DNA from: an uncultured Collinsella sp.
Lineage (GTDB): Bacteria; Actinomycetota; Coriobacteriia; Coriobacteriales; Coriobacteriaceae
Reading direction: 5' to 3'
DNA length: 12,909 nucleotides
NCBI GenBank assembly: GCA_900544065.1
Contig: UQTR01000065.1
Span: 1-12,909, forward strand
In this document: positions 6,340 to 12,909 of the stretch, piece after piece
Position numbering within the stretch: the first letter of the stretch is position 1
Layout: every line of letters starts with the position of its first letter
Notes under the pieces: model-generated
Database searches by the model: none
What the model saw: the letters and a program-made list of their open reading frames with translations, nothing else
Told to the model about the DNA's origin: nothing
Made by a program: the position numbers and the translations under genes

Positions 6340-6412
6340 ATAAGTTGCGGTGAAATAGGGACAGAATTTGGGGTTGAATCGTTTAAACAGTCCCTATTTC
6401 ACCGCAACTTAT
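6340..6412. repeat. Inverted repeat with perfect 23-base arms (REP/MITE-like)
   Basis: The arms at 6340-6362 and 6390-6412 are exact reverse complements. Each reads inward as ATAAGTTGCGG, then TGAAATAGGGAC. The 27-base loop contains AGAATTTGGGG and the palindrome GTTTAAAC. Such length and perfection suggest a recently inserted or actively maintained palindrome rather than a terminator: neither strand has a T run after it, and the permease terminator already lies at 6422-6456. The core GGGACA followed by an AT-rich AATTT stretch recurs at 9641-9672. The architecture resembles REP-type palindromes mobilised by tyrosine transposases; that link is inference. Confidence 0.8.
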
Positions 6413-6421
6413 TTGGGGATG

Positions 6422-6456
6422 AAAAAGGCGGAGGCCCTGGGGAGGGACTCCGCCTT
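6422..6456 (-). terminator. Rho-independent terminator after the fructose permease gene
   Basis: On the minus strand AAGGCGGAG pairs with CTCCGCCTT (6448-6456 and 6425-6433). An inner CCCT/AGGG stem around the CCCC loop extends it past one mismatch. A run of five T (6422-6426) overlaps and follows the stem. It lies about 37 bases after the permease stop codon and should insulate ptsH from permease transcription. Confidence 0.93.
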
Positions 6457-6493
6457 ATATACAGGGGGGCGATGTTATTCGCGTACCGCGGAA

Positions 6494-8503
6494 TTAGACC
6501 AGACGGGCGTTGATCGTCTTGGCGATCTCGGCGGCGTCGGTGGAACCCTTGACGGTGCCACGGAAGTCCTCGTCCATGAGCGCCTCGGCGACCTTGGACA
6601 GGATCTTGAGGTGCGTGGTGCCAGCCTGTGCACCAGGGATGAGCAGAGCGATGGCCACGTTGACAGGAGCGCCGTCCATGGTATCCCAACCGGTCACGCC
6701 GGACTCGTCCTTAACGACGATGACGGCAGCCTCGGTAATGGCGTCGGACTTGGCATGCGGGATGGCGAAGCCCTCCATCATGCCCGTCGTGCCCTCGGCC
6801 TCGCGGGCCAGGAAGGCGTTCATCACGGCGTCGGCGTCGCTGGCGATACCGGCCTTGACAGCCTGGTTGGAAACGAAGCTCAGAGCCTCGTCACGAGAAG
6901 CGAAGTCCTCGGCGACAAAGACGTTCTCGACCTTCACGAAGTCGGCAGCCTCGGCCTTGGGGGCCTCGACGGCAGCGGCCTTGGGGGCCTCGACCGGCTG
7001 AGCAGCGGCGGCGGGAGCTGCCTTCTGGTTCTTCTCGAAGTCGTACTTCTTGAAGGCCACGAACAGGATGCCACCGACCACAGCGCCGATGAGGATCGCG
7101 AGGACCCACAGCGGACCATTCTCGACAACGGGCAGGACCAGGAAGCCACCATGAGGCGCCGGATCGTGAACGTTGAACATAATGGTCAGGATCGAGGCGA
7201 TAGAGGAACCGAGCATCATGATGGGCATGACGGGCCAGATGTTCTTGGTCATGAACGGAATGGCGCCCTCGGTGATGTGGGTGCAACCAAGGATGAGGTT
7301 GACGATACCGGCGTCGTGATCCTCCTGGCTGAAGTACTTCTTGCCGACAACGACGGCGAAGGTGGTGATCAGCGGCGGAACGATGCAAGCTGCGGAGACG
7401 GCAGCCATGAAGTTGGTGCCGAAGTTGTAGGTGTCGGTGCCGACACCGGCGGCCAGGGCCTCGGTGAGCATAGCGGTACCGGTGACGTAAGCAGCCTTGT
7501 TGACCGGGCCGCCCATGTCAACGGCGCACATGCAGCCGATGGCAAGGCCCAGGACAATGGCGCCAGAGGCAGACAGACCCTTGAGGAAGTCCATCATGGC
7601 GGTGTTGATGGCAGCCATGGGGCCGGAGATGCCGAGCATGACCAGGCCGACGATGGCAGTCGAGAACAGCGGGTACAGGAAGATAGCCTTGAGGCCGTCC
7701 AGATTCTTGGGCAGCTTGGAGAAGACCTTCTCGAGCAGCAAGATGACATAGCCAGCGAGGAAACCGCCGACGATGCCGCCCAGGAAGCCGAAGCCCACGC
7801 CGGCGCCGCCGGCGTCGATCATGCCGGTCTCGGCGTTAACGGGCAGGCCCTGGATGGCGATCATACCGGCAACAAAACCGGGGACGAGCGCCGGGCGCTT
7901 GCCGATGGACTCGGCGATGTAGGCGGAAAGCACGGGAACCATGAGGTTCATGGCGATGCCGCCGATGATCTTGAGCATAGCGGCAAAGCTGTTGTAGTCA
8001 GACGCCGTCGAATCGAAGGACGTGATGCCCCACAGGAACGAGACGGCGGTCAGGACACCACCAGCGACGACGAAGACCAGCATGTGGCTGACGCCGTTCA
8101 TGAGGTGCTTGTAGATGACGTGACCGATGGACTCCTTCTCCTCGACCTCGTCCTCGACATCGGCGGAAGCGGCAACCGAGTCGTCGCCCTTGGCGCGGAG
8201 CGCGCGGTCAATCAGCTTGCCGGCGGCCTCGACGGACAGGGCCTTGGAAACACCAACGGAAACCATGGGCTTACCGGCGAAACGCTCCGCCTGGACATCC
8301 TTATCGGCTGCGACGACGACGGCCTTGGCACCGGCGATCTCACCCTTCGTGAGCTCGTTCTCGACACCGACCTGGCCATGGGTCTCGACCTTAATGGTGA
8401 GACCGCGCTCGGCAGCTGCCTTCTCCAGCGCCTCCTTCGCCATGAAGGTGTGCGCGATACCGGTCGGGCAACCGGTGGCGGCGATGATGTCAAACTTAGC
8501 CAT
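6494..8503 (-). CDS. fruA: PTS fructose permease, EIIB-EIIC-EIIA fusion
   Basis: This 669-residue inner-membrane permease imports fructose and phosphorylates it, probably at C1. The N-terminal EIIB domain (about 1-105) has AATGCPTGIAHTFMA with phosphocysteine Cys12. An acidic linker (115-124) leads to a multi-span EIIC domain (about 128-486) with many Gly/Ala-rich hydrophobic segments and the fructose-family motif TEGAIPF (411-417). An Ala/Pro/Lys linker (about 494-520), including a repeated VEAPKA unit, joins the EIIA domain (about 525-669), where GFAIPHAKS contains the phosphohistidine His583. Fusions with EIIA first are also common, so the B-C-A order is a useful classifier. The ATG at 8501-8503 has AAGGAGGG (8508-8515) close upstream and gives the canonical MAKFDIIAATGCPTG start; a longer frame to 8722 would add 73 unrelated residues. 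It is divergent from the RpiR-type regulator. Related 2-O-alpha-mannosyl-glycerate or mannitol-type substrates cannot be excluded. Confidence 0.94.
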   Translation of the reverse strand: MAKFDIIAATGCPTGIAHTFMAKEALEKAAAERGLTIKVETHGQVGVENELTKGEIAGAKAVVVAADKDVQAERFAGKPMVSVGVSKALSVEAAGKLIDRALRAKGDDSVAASADVEDEVEEKESIGHVIYKHLMNGVSHMLVFVVAGGVLTAVSFLWGITSFDSTASDYNSFAAMLKIIGGIAMNLMVPVLSAYIAESIGKRPALVPGFVAGMIAIQGLPVNAETGMIDAGGAGVGFGFLGGIVGGFLAGYVILLLEKVFSKLPKNLDGLKAIFLYPLFSTAIVGLVMLGISGPMAAINTAMMDFLKGLSASGAIVLGLAIGCMCAVDMGGPVNKAAYVTGTAMLTEALAAGVGTDTYNFGTNFMAAVSAACIVPPLITTFAVVVGKKYFSQEDHDAGIVNLILGCTHITEGAIPFMTKNIWPVMPIMMLGSSIASILTIMFNVHDPAPHGGFLVLPVVENGPLWVLAILIGAVVGGILFVAFKKYDFEKNQKAAPAAAAQPVEAPKAAAVEAPKAEAADFVKVENVFVAEDFASRDEALSFVSNQAVKAGIASDADAVMNAFLAREAEGTTGMMEGFAIPHAKSDAITEAAVIVVKDESGVTGWDTMDGAPVNVAIALLIPGAQAGTTHLKILSKVAEALMDEDFRGTVKGSTDAAEIAKTINARLV

Positions 8504-8525
8504 GTGTCCCTCCTTCTTGAGTTCT

Positions 8526-8564
8526 GCGCCCGCGGGCGCTCCCCTACACGCGCCTCGTGGCGCG
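8526..8564 (-). promoter_or_regulatory. GC-rich hairpins in the fruA leader
   Basis: Two compact GC-rich palindromes lie just upstream of the fruA ribosome site. One is the perfect 14-base palindrome GCGCCCGCGGGCGC (8526-8539). The other is a 6-bp stem CGCGCC/GGCGCG around a four-base loop (8549-8564). If transcription starts near 8660 the leader is about 155 bases, long for a simple untranslated region. Read on the plus strand, the second hairpin is followed by CTTTTCC, so it could also stop antisense transcription. Function is not known. Confidence 0.4.
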
Positions 8565-8630
8565 CTTTTCCACAACTGAAAGATACCAACCCACCGCTTG
8601 CGTGAGAAGAGACAAGGTGCAATTCTCCGG

Positions 8631-8674
8631 TGAAAGGTTCTTTCATAACCGTAAACGGTAAGTGAAAGTTTACC
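8631..8674. promoter_or_regulatory. Cluster of three palindromes, candidate operator
   Basis: Three adjacent dyads occur in 44 bases: TGAAAG-GTT-CTTTCA (8631-8645), ACCGT-AA-ACGGT (8648-8659) and GGTAA-N8-TTACC (8657-8674). The last overlaps the candidate -10 box of the fruA promoter (8667-8672). This placement fits a repressor operator, and the divergent RpiR-type regulator is the natural candidate ligand. Binding is inferred only. Confidence 0.5.
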
Positions 8675-8694
8675 ATCAACACTTGAAACGGCAA
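8667..8694 (-). promoter_or_regulatory. Candidate fruA promoter
   Basis: On the minus strand TTGCCG (8689-8694), a 16-base spacer and TAAACT (8667-8672) match the sigma70 consensus at four of six positions each. The -10 box is inside the GGTAA/TTACC dyad. Its -35 box abuts the candidate -35 box of the divergent regulator promoter. Confidence 0.4.
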
Positions 8695-8709
8695 GGTGTA
8701 TCTTGTAAT
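8683..8709 (+). promoter_or_regulatory. Candidate promoter of the RpiR-type regulator
   Basis: TTGAAA (8683-8688) and TGTAAT (8704-8709) each match the consensus at five of six positions. The 15-base spacer is shorter than ideal. Transcription would start near 8716, giving a leader of about 60 bases. Confidence 0.4.
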
Positions 8710-8729
8710 TGAAACTGCCCATATACTAT

Positions 8730-8759
8730 GGCATGAAAAACGAGTCCGATTTTCATGCC
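8730..8759 (+). promoter_or_regulatory. Perfect 10-base-arm palindrome in the regulator leader
   Basis: GGCATGAAAA (8730-8739) and TTTTCATGCC (8750-8759) are exact reverse complements separated by ten bases. The Shine-Dalgarno AGGAG (8764-8768) follows after four bases. It could be an autoregulatory operator (the half-site TGAAA/TTTCA recurs at 8631-8645) or an mRNA hairpin affecting initiation. The ATG at 8733 inside it is in frame with the regulator but lacks a ribosome site. Confidence 0.5.
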
Positions 8760-8774
8760 AACCAGGAGCCATCC

Positions 8775-9632
8775 ATGACCGATAGCAGCAAGAGCGCGCT
8801 CTCCCTCATTAGCACCCATAAGGGATACAGCGAATCCGAGCAGCGCATTGTCGACTATATTCTGGAGAACCAGTCCGAGGCTCCGCGCCTGACAGCCGCC
8901 CAGCTCTCACGAGCTGCCGCCACGTCCGAGGCGACGGTTTCGCGCTTTTGCCGCAAACTAGGCTTTGGCAGCTTCCGCAGCTTTCAGTTTTCGTTGGCGC
9001 GTGACTTGGAAAGCCAGCGCAACGAGGGCCTGACCGACGAGGTCTCGCTCGACAACATGGAGCAGAGCCTCAAGAATATCCTAGCTGCCAAGGTGAGCGA
9101 GCTGAATGCGACGATCGACGGCATCGACCACGAAACGCTGGCAGCCGTTGTGCATGCGCTTAAGAATGCCGGAGTTATTGAGTTCGCCGCCGTGGGTAAT
9201 ACGAACGCCGTCGCGCTCGATGCGACGTTTAAGTTTTCGCAGCTGGGCCTGCGCTGCATGGCGAGCACCATTAGCGAGACATCAATCGGCTTTGCGCTCA
9301 CGTTGCGCCCGGGTGACGTCATCGTGCTCATCTCAAACTCCGGCAAATCGCGCCGACTGAATCGCATGGCAAAAGCGGCTCGCGACTGCGGTGCCACCGT
9401 AGTCGTCATCAGCAGCGACAGCAAGTCTCCACTTGCGCGCCTGGCAGACTACACTTTTAATACCGTCAACCACGAGGCGCTGCTGACGACGGGTGACTTT
9501 GCGTTCTCCAAGATCAGCGCCACGATGATCATCGAGGTTATCTACAACTTCCTGCTGCCCGAGATTGAAGACGCCCGAGAGCATATCAGCTACTACGAGG
9601 AGCTCATCCAACCGGATAAGGTCGTAGAGTAA
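8775..9632 (+). CDS. RpiR-family transcriptional regulator (HTH plus SIS domain)
   Basis: This 285-residue protein is likely a DNA-binding regulator controlled by a sugar phosphate. The N-terminal RpiR-type helix-turn-helix domain (about 5-80) shows YSESEQRIVDYIL (18-30) and the recognition region TSEATVSRFCRKLGF (50-64). The C-terminal SIS domain (about 120-260) shows ISNSGKSRR (186-194), a phosphosugar-binding loop pattern. It is the only plus-strand protein gene and is divergent from fruA, with palindromes between them, so fruA control and autoregulation are plausible. Whether it represses or activates, and which sugar phosphate it binds, cannot be read. The frame opens upstream at 8709 (TTG) and 8733 (ATG). 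The ATG at 8775 is chosen because AGGAG lies six bases before it and the family's N-terminal domain starts just after. Confidence 0.9.
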   Translation: MTDSSKSALSLISTHKGYSESEQRIVDYILENQSEAPRLTAAQLSRAAATSEATVSRFCRKLGFGSFRSFQFSLARDLESQRNEGLTDEVSLDNMEQSLKNILAAKVSELNATIDGIDHETLAAVVHALKNAGVIEFAAVGNTNAVALDATFKFSQLGLRCMASTISETSIGFALTLRPGDVIVLISNSGKSRRLNRMAKAARDCGATVVVISSDSKSPLARLADYTFNTVNHEALLTTGDFAFSKISATMIIEVIYNFLLPEIEDAREHISYYEELIQPDKVVE

Positions 9633-9640
9633 AACGCGTA

Positions 9641-9672
9641 GTGGGACAAAATTTCAGTCTATTTTGTCCCAC
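9641..9672. repeat. Palindrome between the convergent rpiR-type and recN genes
   Basis: Perfect 12-base arms GTGGGACAAAAT/ATTTTGTCCCAC (9641-9652 and 9661-9672) flank an eight-base loop. It lies in the 58-base gap between converging genes, where a two-way terminator is expected. However, neither strand has a T run directly after the stem; the T-rich part lies inside it. It may still end transcription, or it may be another copy of a GGGACA-type palindromic repeat like the one at 6340-6412. Confidence 0.75.
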
Positions 9673-9690
9673 CAACACCGCTGATACGAC

Positions 9691-11319
9691 CTAGGCTCGA
9701 GCTTCTTCGAGCATCTGCTTGGCGTGCGCTAGGCTTGCCTCGGACTGATCGCCGCTGAGCATGCGGGCGATCTCGGCGGTACGCGCTTCGCCGGTTACCT
9801 CGTCCAAATGCGTCTGGGGAACATCGCCCGGCTCCTTGCTGACAACATAATGCTTGTCGGCCATGACGGCGACTTGCGCCAAGTGGGTTACGACAATCAC
9901 TTGATGCGTAGCGGCAAGATCGGCCAGCACACCAGCAAGAGCACGAGCCGTGGAGCCGCCGACACCGGCATCGACCTCGTCAAATACCAGTGTGTCGACG
10001 CCGTCAGCATTACCCAAGACCACCTTGCTCGCCAGCATAACGCGGCTCAGCTCGCCGCCCGAGGCGATGCGGCGCAGAGGGCGCGGCGTGAGGCCGGCAC
10101 CGCTGCGATACAGAAGCTCGTAGCTCGAAGGGCCCGCGGGTGTCCACTCAGCACGGGGAAGATCGCGCGACTCCCAGACGAGCTCGGCGCCGCCCATCTC
10201 CAGGCGAGCCATCTGGCGGCCAACCTCGTGACAGAAGCGCGGGGCCGCCGTATTGCGGGCGCGCTTAAGTGCCTTGGCAGCGGCAAACAACTCGCGCTCA
10301 GCGCTCCCGAGCGCCTCACGCGCCTTTTTGATCTGTTCATCGCCATCATCGACCAGGGACAGCAGCTCTTGCGAGCGATCGCGCATGGCAAAAACATCGT
10401 CCATGGTGGGGCCCCACTGACGCAACAGGCCCTTGAGGTCGGAATACCGCTCACGCATGCGAGCGAGCTCGCGCGGGTCGAAGGCGACGCCATCGCGATA
10501 GGCACGAAGCTCGTTCGCGCAATCCTCAAGTGAGATACAGGCATCCGAAAGCGCATCGGCAATGTCGCCCAGTTTGCGATCGACGGTAGCCATTCGGGAA
10601 AGTTCTGCCACGGCGCTGTTCACGGCGTCGAGCGCTCCCCCTTCGGAGGCAAGCGATGCATGGGCATCGTTAGCTGTGGCAACCAGTACCTCGGCATGTT
10701 CGGAGCGCGGCAGCAGTTCCTCGAGTTCCTCATACTCGCCCGGTTTGGGGTCGACCTCGCCGATGCGCTCGAGCGCAAAGCGCGCTTCCTCGACGCGACT
10801 CCCCCGCGCACGTGAGGCCTCCTCGACGCGACGGACCTCCTTGGCAGCCGCGCGCGAGGCTTTAAAGCAAGCACGGTAGTGCTCGAGCGCCTCGAGCGCA
10901 GAGCGTCCCGCCCAGGCATCGACCATCGCAACGTGATGCGCCGGATCGAGCAAGCGCTGGTGCTCGTGCTGGCCGCACAGATCCATCATCACGCCGACGC
11001 GCTCCGAAAGCTCGCGCACACTGGCAATGCGACCGTCAATCTTCACGCGGCTGCGGCCCTCGGCAGAAAGGCTGCGCTGTACGGTGAACCCCTCCGTGTC
11101 GTGCGGCCCGTCGAAGAGTCGCGCCTCGACGCTCGCCAGTGCCTCGCCCTCGCGCACCGTCGACGAATCCGCACGCTCGCCCAAAATTAGCTTGAGGGCC
11201 GAGAGCAGCGCGGTCTTGCCGGCGCCAGTCTCGCCAGTCAGGACAGTCAGGCCGGCACTCGGCACCAGCGTCGCCTCGCGAATGAGTGCAATGTTATAAA
11301 CCTGCAGCTCATCGATCAT
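9691..11319 (-). CDS. recN: DNA repair protein RecN
   Basis: RecN is an SMC-like ATPase that acts early in recombinational repair of double-strand breaks. The 542-residue product is close to the usual length. The N-terminal ATPase half has Walker A GETGAGKT (29-36) and the conserved DLCGQHEHQRLL block (113-124). A helical, charged coiled-coil-like middle (about 145-360) follows. The C-terminal half has the ABC signature IASGGELSRVMLA (418-430), Walker B LVFDEVDAGVGG (444-455) and the H-loop VTHLAQVA (477-484). The ATG at 11317-11319 overlaps the end of nadK by 11 bases and has GGAG six bases upstream, so translation is likely coupled. It is the last visible gene of a tlyA-nadK-recN unit; the palindrome at 9641-9672 lies beyond its stop. 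Confidence 0.97.
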   Translation of the reverse strand: MIDELQVYNIALIREATLVPSAGLTVLTGETGAGKTALLSALKLILGERADSSTVREGEALASVEARLFDGPHDTEGFTVQRSLSAEGRSRVKIDGRIASVRELSERVGVMMDLCGQHEHQRLLDPAHHVAMVDAWAGRSALEALEHYRACFKASRAAAKEVRRVEEASRARGSRVEEARFALERIGEVDPKPGEYEELEELLPRSEHAEVLVATANDAHASLASEGGALDAVNSAVAELSRMATVDRKLGDIADALSDACISLEDCANELRAYRDGVAFDPRELARMRERYSDLKGLLRQWGPTMDDVFAMRDRSQELLSLVDDGDEQIKKAREALGSAERELFAAAKALKRARNTAAPRFCHEVGRQMARLEMGGAELVWESRDLPRAEWTPAGPSSYELLYRSGAGLTPRPLRRIASGGELSRVMLASKVVLGNADGVDTLVFDEVDAGVGGSTARALAGVLADLAATHQVIVVTHLAQVAVMADKHYVVSKEPGDVPQTHLDEVTGEARTAEIARMLSGDQSEASLAHAKQMLEEARA

Positions 11320-12169
11320 GACGGACTCCGTAGAATACGCGGCTCACCGAGTTATAGAAGCTCTCGGGGCCGTAATCCAGCAGCAACACATCTCCGGGCC
11401 CGCGGCGCACCGCCACGCTCTCAACGGTGCCATCGCAGGTAATAAACTGTCCATCGATAGCGATCGCCGGAACGCTCGGGCGATCATCGGACATAAAGAT
11501 TTCGACGACATCACTCGGCGAGGTCAAAAAGGCACGAGCCTGAATGGTGTGCGGCGCAATGGGTACGCAGACCATGCCCGTGTAATCCGGACTCACGATA
11601 GGACCGCCGGCACTGAGGGCATAGCCCGTGGAGCCGGTTGCCGTGGACACGACCACACCATCGCCGCGCAAGCGATCGATATGGTGGCCCGAAACGGTGA
11701 TGTCGAACTCGACCATATCGGACAGCGGACCGCGGGTAAGCGCCATGTCGTTGAGGGCGAAGGTGCGCACGACATCCTTCGTACCGTCTTCGCGCACGGA
11801 CACGATATCCGCGGAGATGGTGGCGCGACGGCTCACGTGCAGCTCACCGGACAGGGCGTCGCTCACGACCTGCAGGATGTCGCGCTCCTCGGGGCTCGCA
11901 GCAGTTAGAAAGCCCAGGTGACCATAGGAAAGACCGAGGATAGGAATCTCACGATGGTTGAGGATGCGGGCAGCGCGCAGCAACGTACCGTCGCCGCCGA
12001 GCGTAATGACCAGATCGGAGCCGTCAATATCAGGCGTGCTCTGAATCTTGGATCGCTGGTCGGCAGCCCATGCGACCTCATAGCCCTGGCGAGTCAGCCA
12101 AAGCTCGAGCATCAGGCCGCTCTCGACCGCCTCTTGCTTGTAGTAATTGGGAACCAGAAAGACCTTCAT
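11309..12169 (-). CDS. nadK: NAD kinase
   Basis: NAD kinase phosphorylates NAD to NADP using ATP or polyphosphate and sets the cell's NADP pool. The 286-residue protein has the catalytic GGDGT motif (58-62), then GLSYGHLGFLT (79-89), ND (140-141) and the nucleotide-binding run STATGSTGYALSAGGP (175-190). Two positions differ from the common pattern: Ser81 where GxNxGxLGF usually has Asn, and Asp141 where NE is usual. Neither suggests loss of function. The start overlaps the tlyA stop by four bases (ATGA) and the stop overlaps recN by 11, so the three genes are probably co-transcribed and translationally coupled. The same order is known from other Actinobacteria. Confidence 0.95.
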   Translation of the reverse strand: MKVFLVPNYYKQEAVESGLMLELWLTRQGYEVAWAADQRSKIQSTPDIDGSDLVITLGGDGTLLRAARILNHREIPILGLSYGHLGFLTAASPEERDILQVVSDALSGELHVSRRATISADIVSVREDGTKDVVRTFALNDMALTRGPLSDMVEFDITVSGHHIDRLRGDGVVVSTATGSTGYALSAGGPIVSPDYTGMVCVPIAPHTIQARAFLTSPSDVVEIFMSDDRPSVPAIAIDGQFITCDGTVESVAVRRGPGDVLLLDYGPESFYNSVSRVFYGVRHDR

Positions 12170-12909
12170 AGCGTTGCAGCTTTCTCGCTCATAACCGATA
12201 CCTGGGATTGCAGCTCGTCTTGCGAGCGATCGCCGGGGTCAAATCTCGTGCCGTACAGGAAAAACTCAACGTTGCCCTTGGCACCATGAATGGGCGACAC
12301 GCACACATCGACCGGGAACAGGCCCTTGGCAGCAAAGAGTTCAACCGCCGCCACGAGTGTATCGCGGCGCACGGCGGGATCGGTCACAATGCCGCCCTCG
12401 CCCACCAGCGCCGCCGGAGCCTCAAACTGCGGCTTTACGAGCGTGCAGAATGCACCCGTAGGCGCCAGGCACGCCAGTACCGCATCGATAATGTTCGCGA
12501 TGCTGGTAAACGAGACATCACACACAGCCAGGTCGATAGTGCCGGCATAGCCAAGCTCAGGCAGCTGCGTCACGTTTGTGCGCTCATGCAGCGTCACGCG
12601 ATCGTCCTGGCGCAACGACCAATCGAACTGGGCGCGACCCACGTCCACCGAGACAACGGTCGCAGCTCCGCGCTTGAGCAGACAATCGGTAAAGCCGCCG
12701 GTAGAGCAGCCCACATCCAGACAGGCAAGGCCCGTCGGATTGATGCCAAACGCATCAAGCGCGCCTTCGAGCTTAAGACCGCCGCGGCCAACATAGGGAA
12801 TGCGCCCCTTCACATGCAGCGGCAGCCCCGGGATCACCTTAAGGCCCGGCGAAGTCAAGCGCTCACCGCCACTCGAGACCAAGCCGGCCATAAGAGCGCG
12901 AAGGGCATC
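12166..12909 (-). CDS. tlyA: TlyA-type rRNA 2'-O-methyltransferase, 5' end beyond the window
   Basis: TlyA family proteins methylate ribose 2'-OH groups in 16S and 23S rRNA, using S-adenosylmethionine; the name hemolysin is historical. The 247 visible residues begin inside the S4 RNA-binding domain (DALRALMAGLV) and continue to the FtsJ-like methyltransferase. Visible motifs are GRGGLKL with the catalytic-type Lys, the SAM-binding loop LDVGCSTGGFTD, the acidic stretch AVCDVSFTSI, LVKPQFE and SPIHGAKGNVEFF. The ATG at 12889-12891 is internal: the frame stays open to the window edge, and the preceding codons fit the family's S4 domain. So the gene is cut by the window, not shortened. Its stop overlaps the nadK start by four bases. 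Confidence 0.95.
   Translation of the reverse strand, partial: DALRALMAGLVSSGGERLTSPGLKVIPGLPLHVKGRIPYVGRGGLKLEGALDAFGINPTGLACLDVGCSTGGFTDCLLKRGAATVVSVDVGRAQFDWSLRQDDRVTLHERTNVTQLPELGYAGTIDLAVCDVSFTSIANIIDAVLACLAPTGAFCTLVKPQFEAPAALVGEGGIVTDPAVRRDTLVAAVELFAAKGLFPVDVCVSPIHGAKGNVEFFLYGTRFDPGDRSQDELQSQVSVMSEKAATL

Larger units (their letters stand above)
5971..6421. other. Gene-free region upstream of ptsH with two large palindromic elements
   Basis: No convincing protein gene is present on either strand. From the ptsH side it holds the ptsH leader (5971-6034), a weak candidate promoter (6035-6065), an imperfect palindrome around GTGTTTCACAC (6065-6082), the 129-base nested inverted repeat (6108-6236), about 100 bases (6237-6339) in which I see nothing definite, and the perfect 23-base-arm inverted repeat (6340-6412). 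A 95-codon open frame on the plus strand (5986-6273) has no recognisable motif or ribosome site, runs through the nested repeat and was not called. Confidence 0.6.

Noticed and set aside
6108..6412. A CRISPR array or riboswitch
   Set aside because: There are no regularly spaced direct repeats. The inverted repeats show no recognisable riboswitch core, and the region precedes ptsH without an expression platform that I can identify.
6368..8605. A 745-codon plus-strand open frame opposite fruA
   Set aside because: Composition is highly repetitive in Gly, Asp, His and Glu, as expected of an antisense shadow of a GC-rich gene. The opposite frame carries all EIIB, EIIC and EIIA motifs.
12166..12891. 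A complete 241-residue short TlyA starting at 12891
   Set aside because: The frame remains open to the window edge and the preceding codons fit the S4 domain of the family, so the gene is cut by the window rather than truncated.

Overview
The window is GC-rich chromosomal DNA. It reads best as a Gram-positive, high-GC gut-type actinobacterium of the class Coriobacteriia, close to Collinsella. This rests on codon use, the tlyA-nadK-recN gene order known from Actinobacteria, and a fructose PTS beside ptsHI. The taxonomic call is inference; no search was run. No phage, insertion sequence, CRISPR array or cargo gene is present. Every long gene belongs to a known family.

Layout, left to right. 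(1) 1-54: the 5' part of a minus-strand tRNA-Glu(CTC), cut by the window edge, with a plausible promoter at 89-117. (2) 182-1576: CCA tRNA nucleotidyltransferase. (3) 1741-3795: two paralogous 310-residue 1-phosphofructokinase-type kinases, each followed by its own intrinsic terminator. (4) 3870-5970: ptsI and ptsH, with a terminator-like hairpin between them. (5) 5971-6493: a gene-free stretch of about 520 bases. It holds a 129-base nested inverted repeat, a second inverted repeat with perfect 23-base arms, and the terminator of the fructose permease gene. (6) 6494-8503: a three-domain fructose PTS permease (EIIB-EIIC-EIIA). (7) 8504-8774: a divergent control region rich in palindromes. (8) 8775-9632: an RpiR-family regulator, the only protein gene on the plus strand. 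(9) 9691-12909: the overlapping minus-strand genes tlyA (cut at its 5' end by the window edge), nadK and recN.

Regions 3 to 8 form one functional unit. EI (PtsI) takes phosphate from PEP and passes it to HPr, then to EIIA and EIIB of the permease. EIIC imports fructose as fructose-1-phosphate, and a FruK-type kinase makes fructose-1,6-bisphosphate. The RpiR-type protein, whose SIS domain is of the sugar-phosphate-binding kind, is the obvious candidate regulator.

I see no wholly new system. The points most worth a second look are the two large palindromic elements between the permease gene and ptsH, the motif differences between the two kinases (one has Asp where the family has a substrate-binding Asn; both have CAGD instead of GAGD), the palindrome cluster between fruA and the regulator, and the hairpin between ptsH and ptsI.
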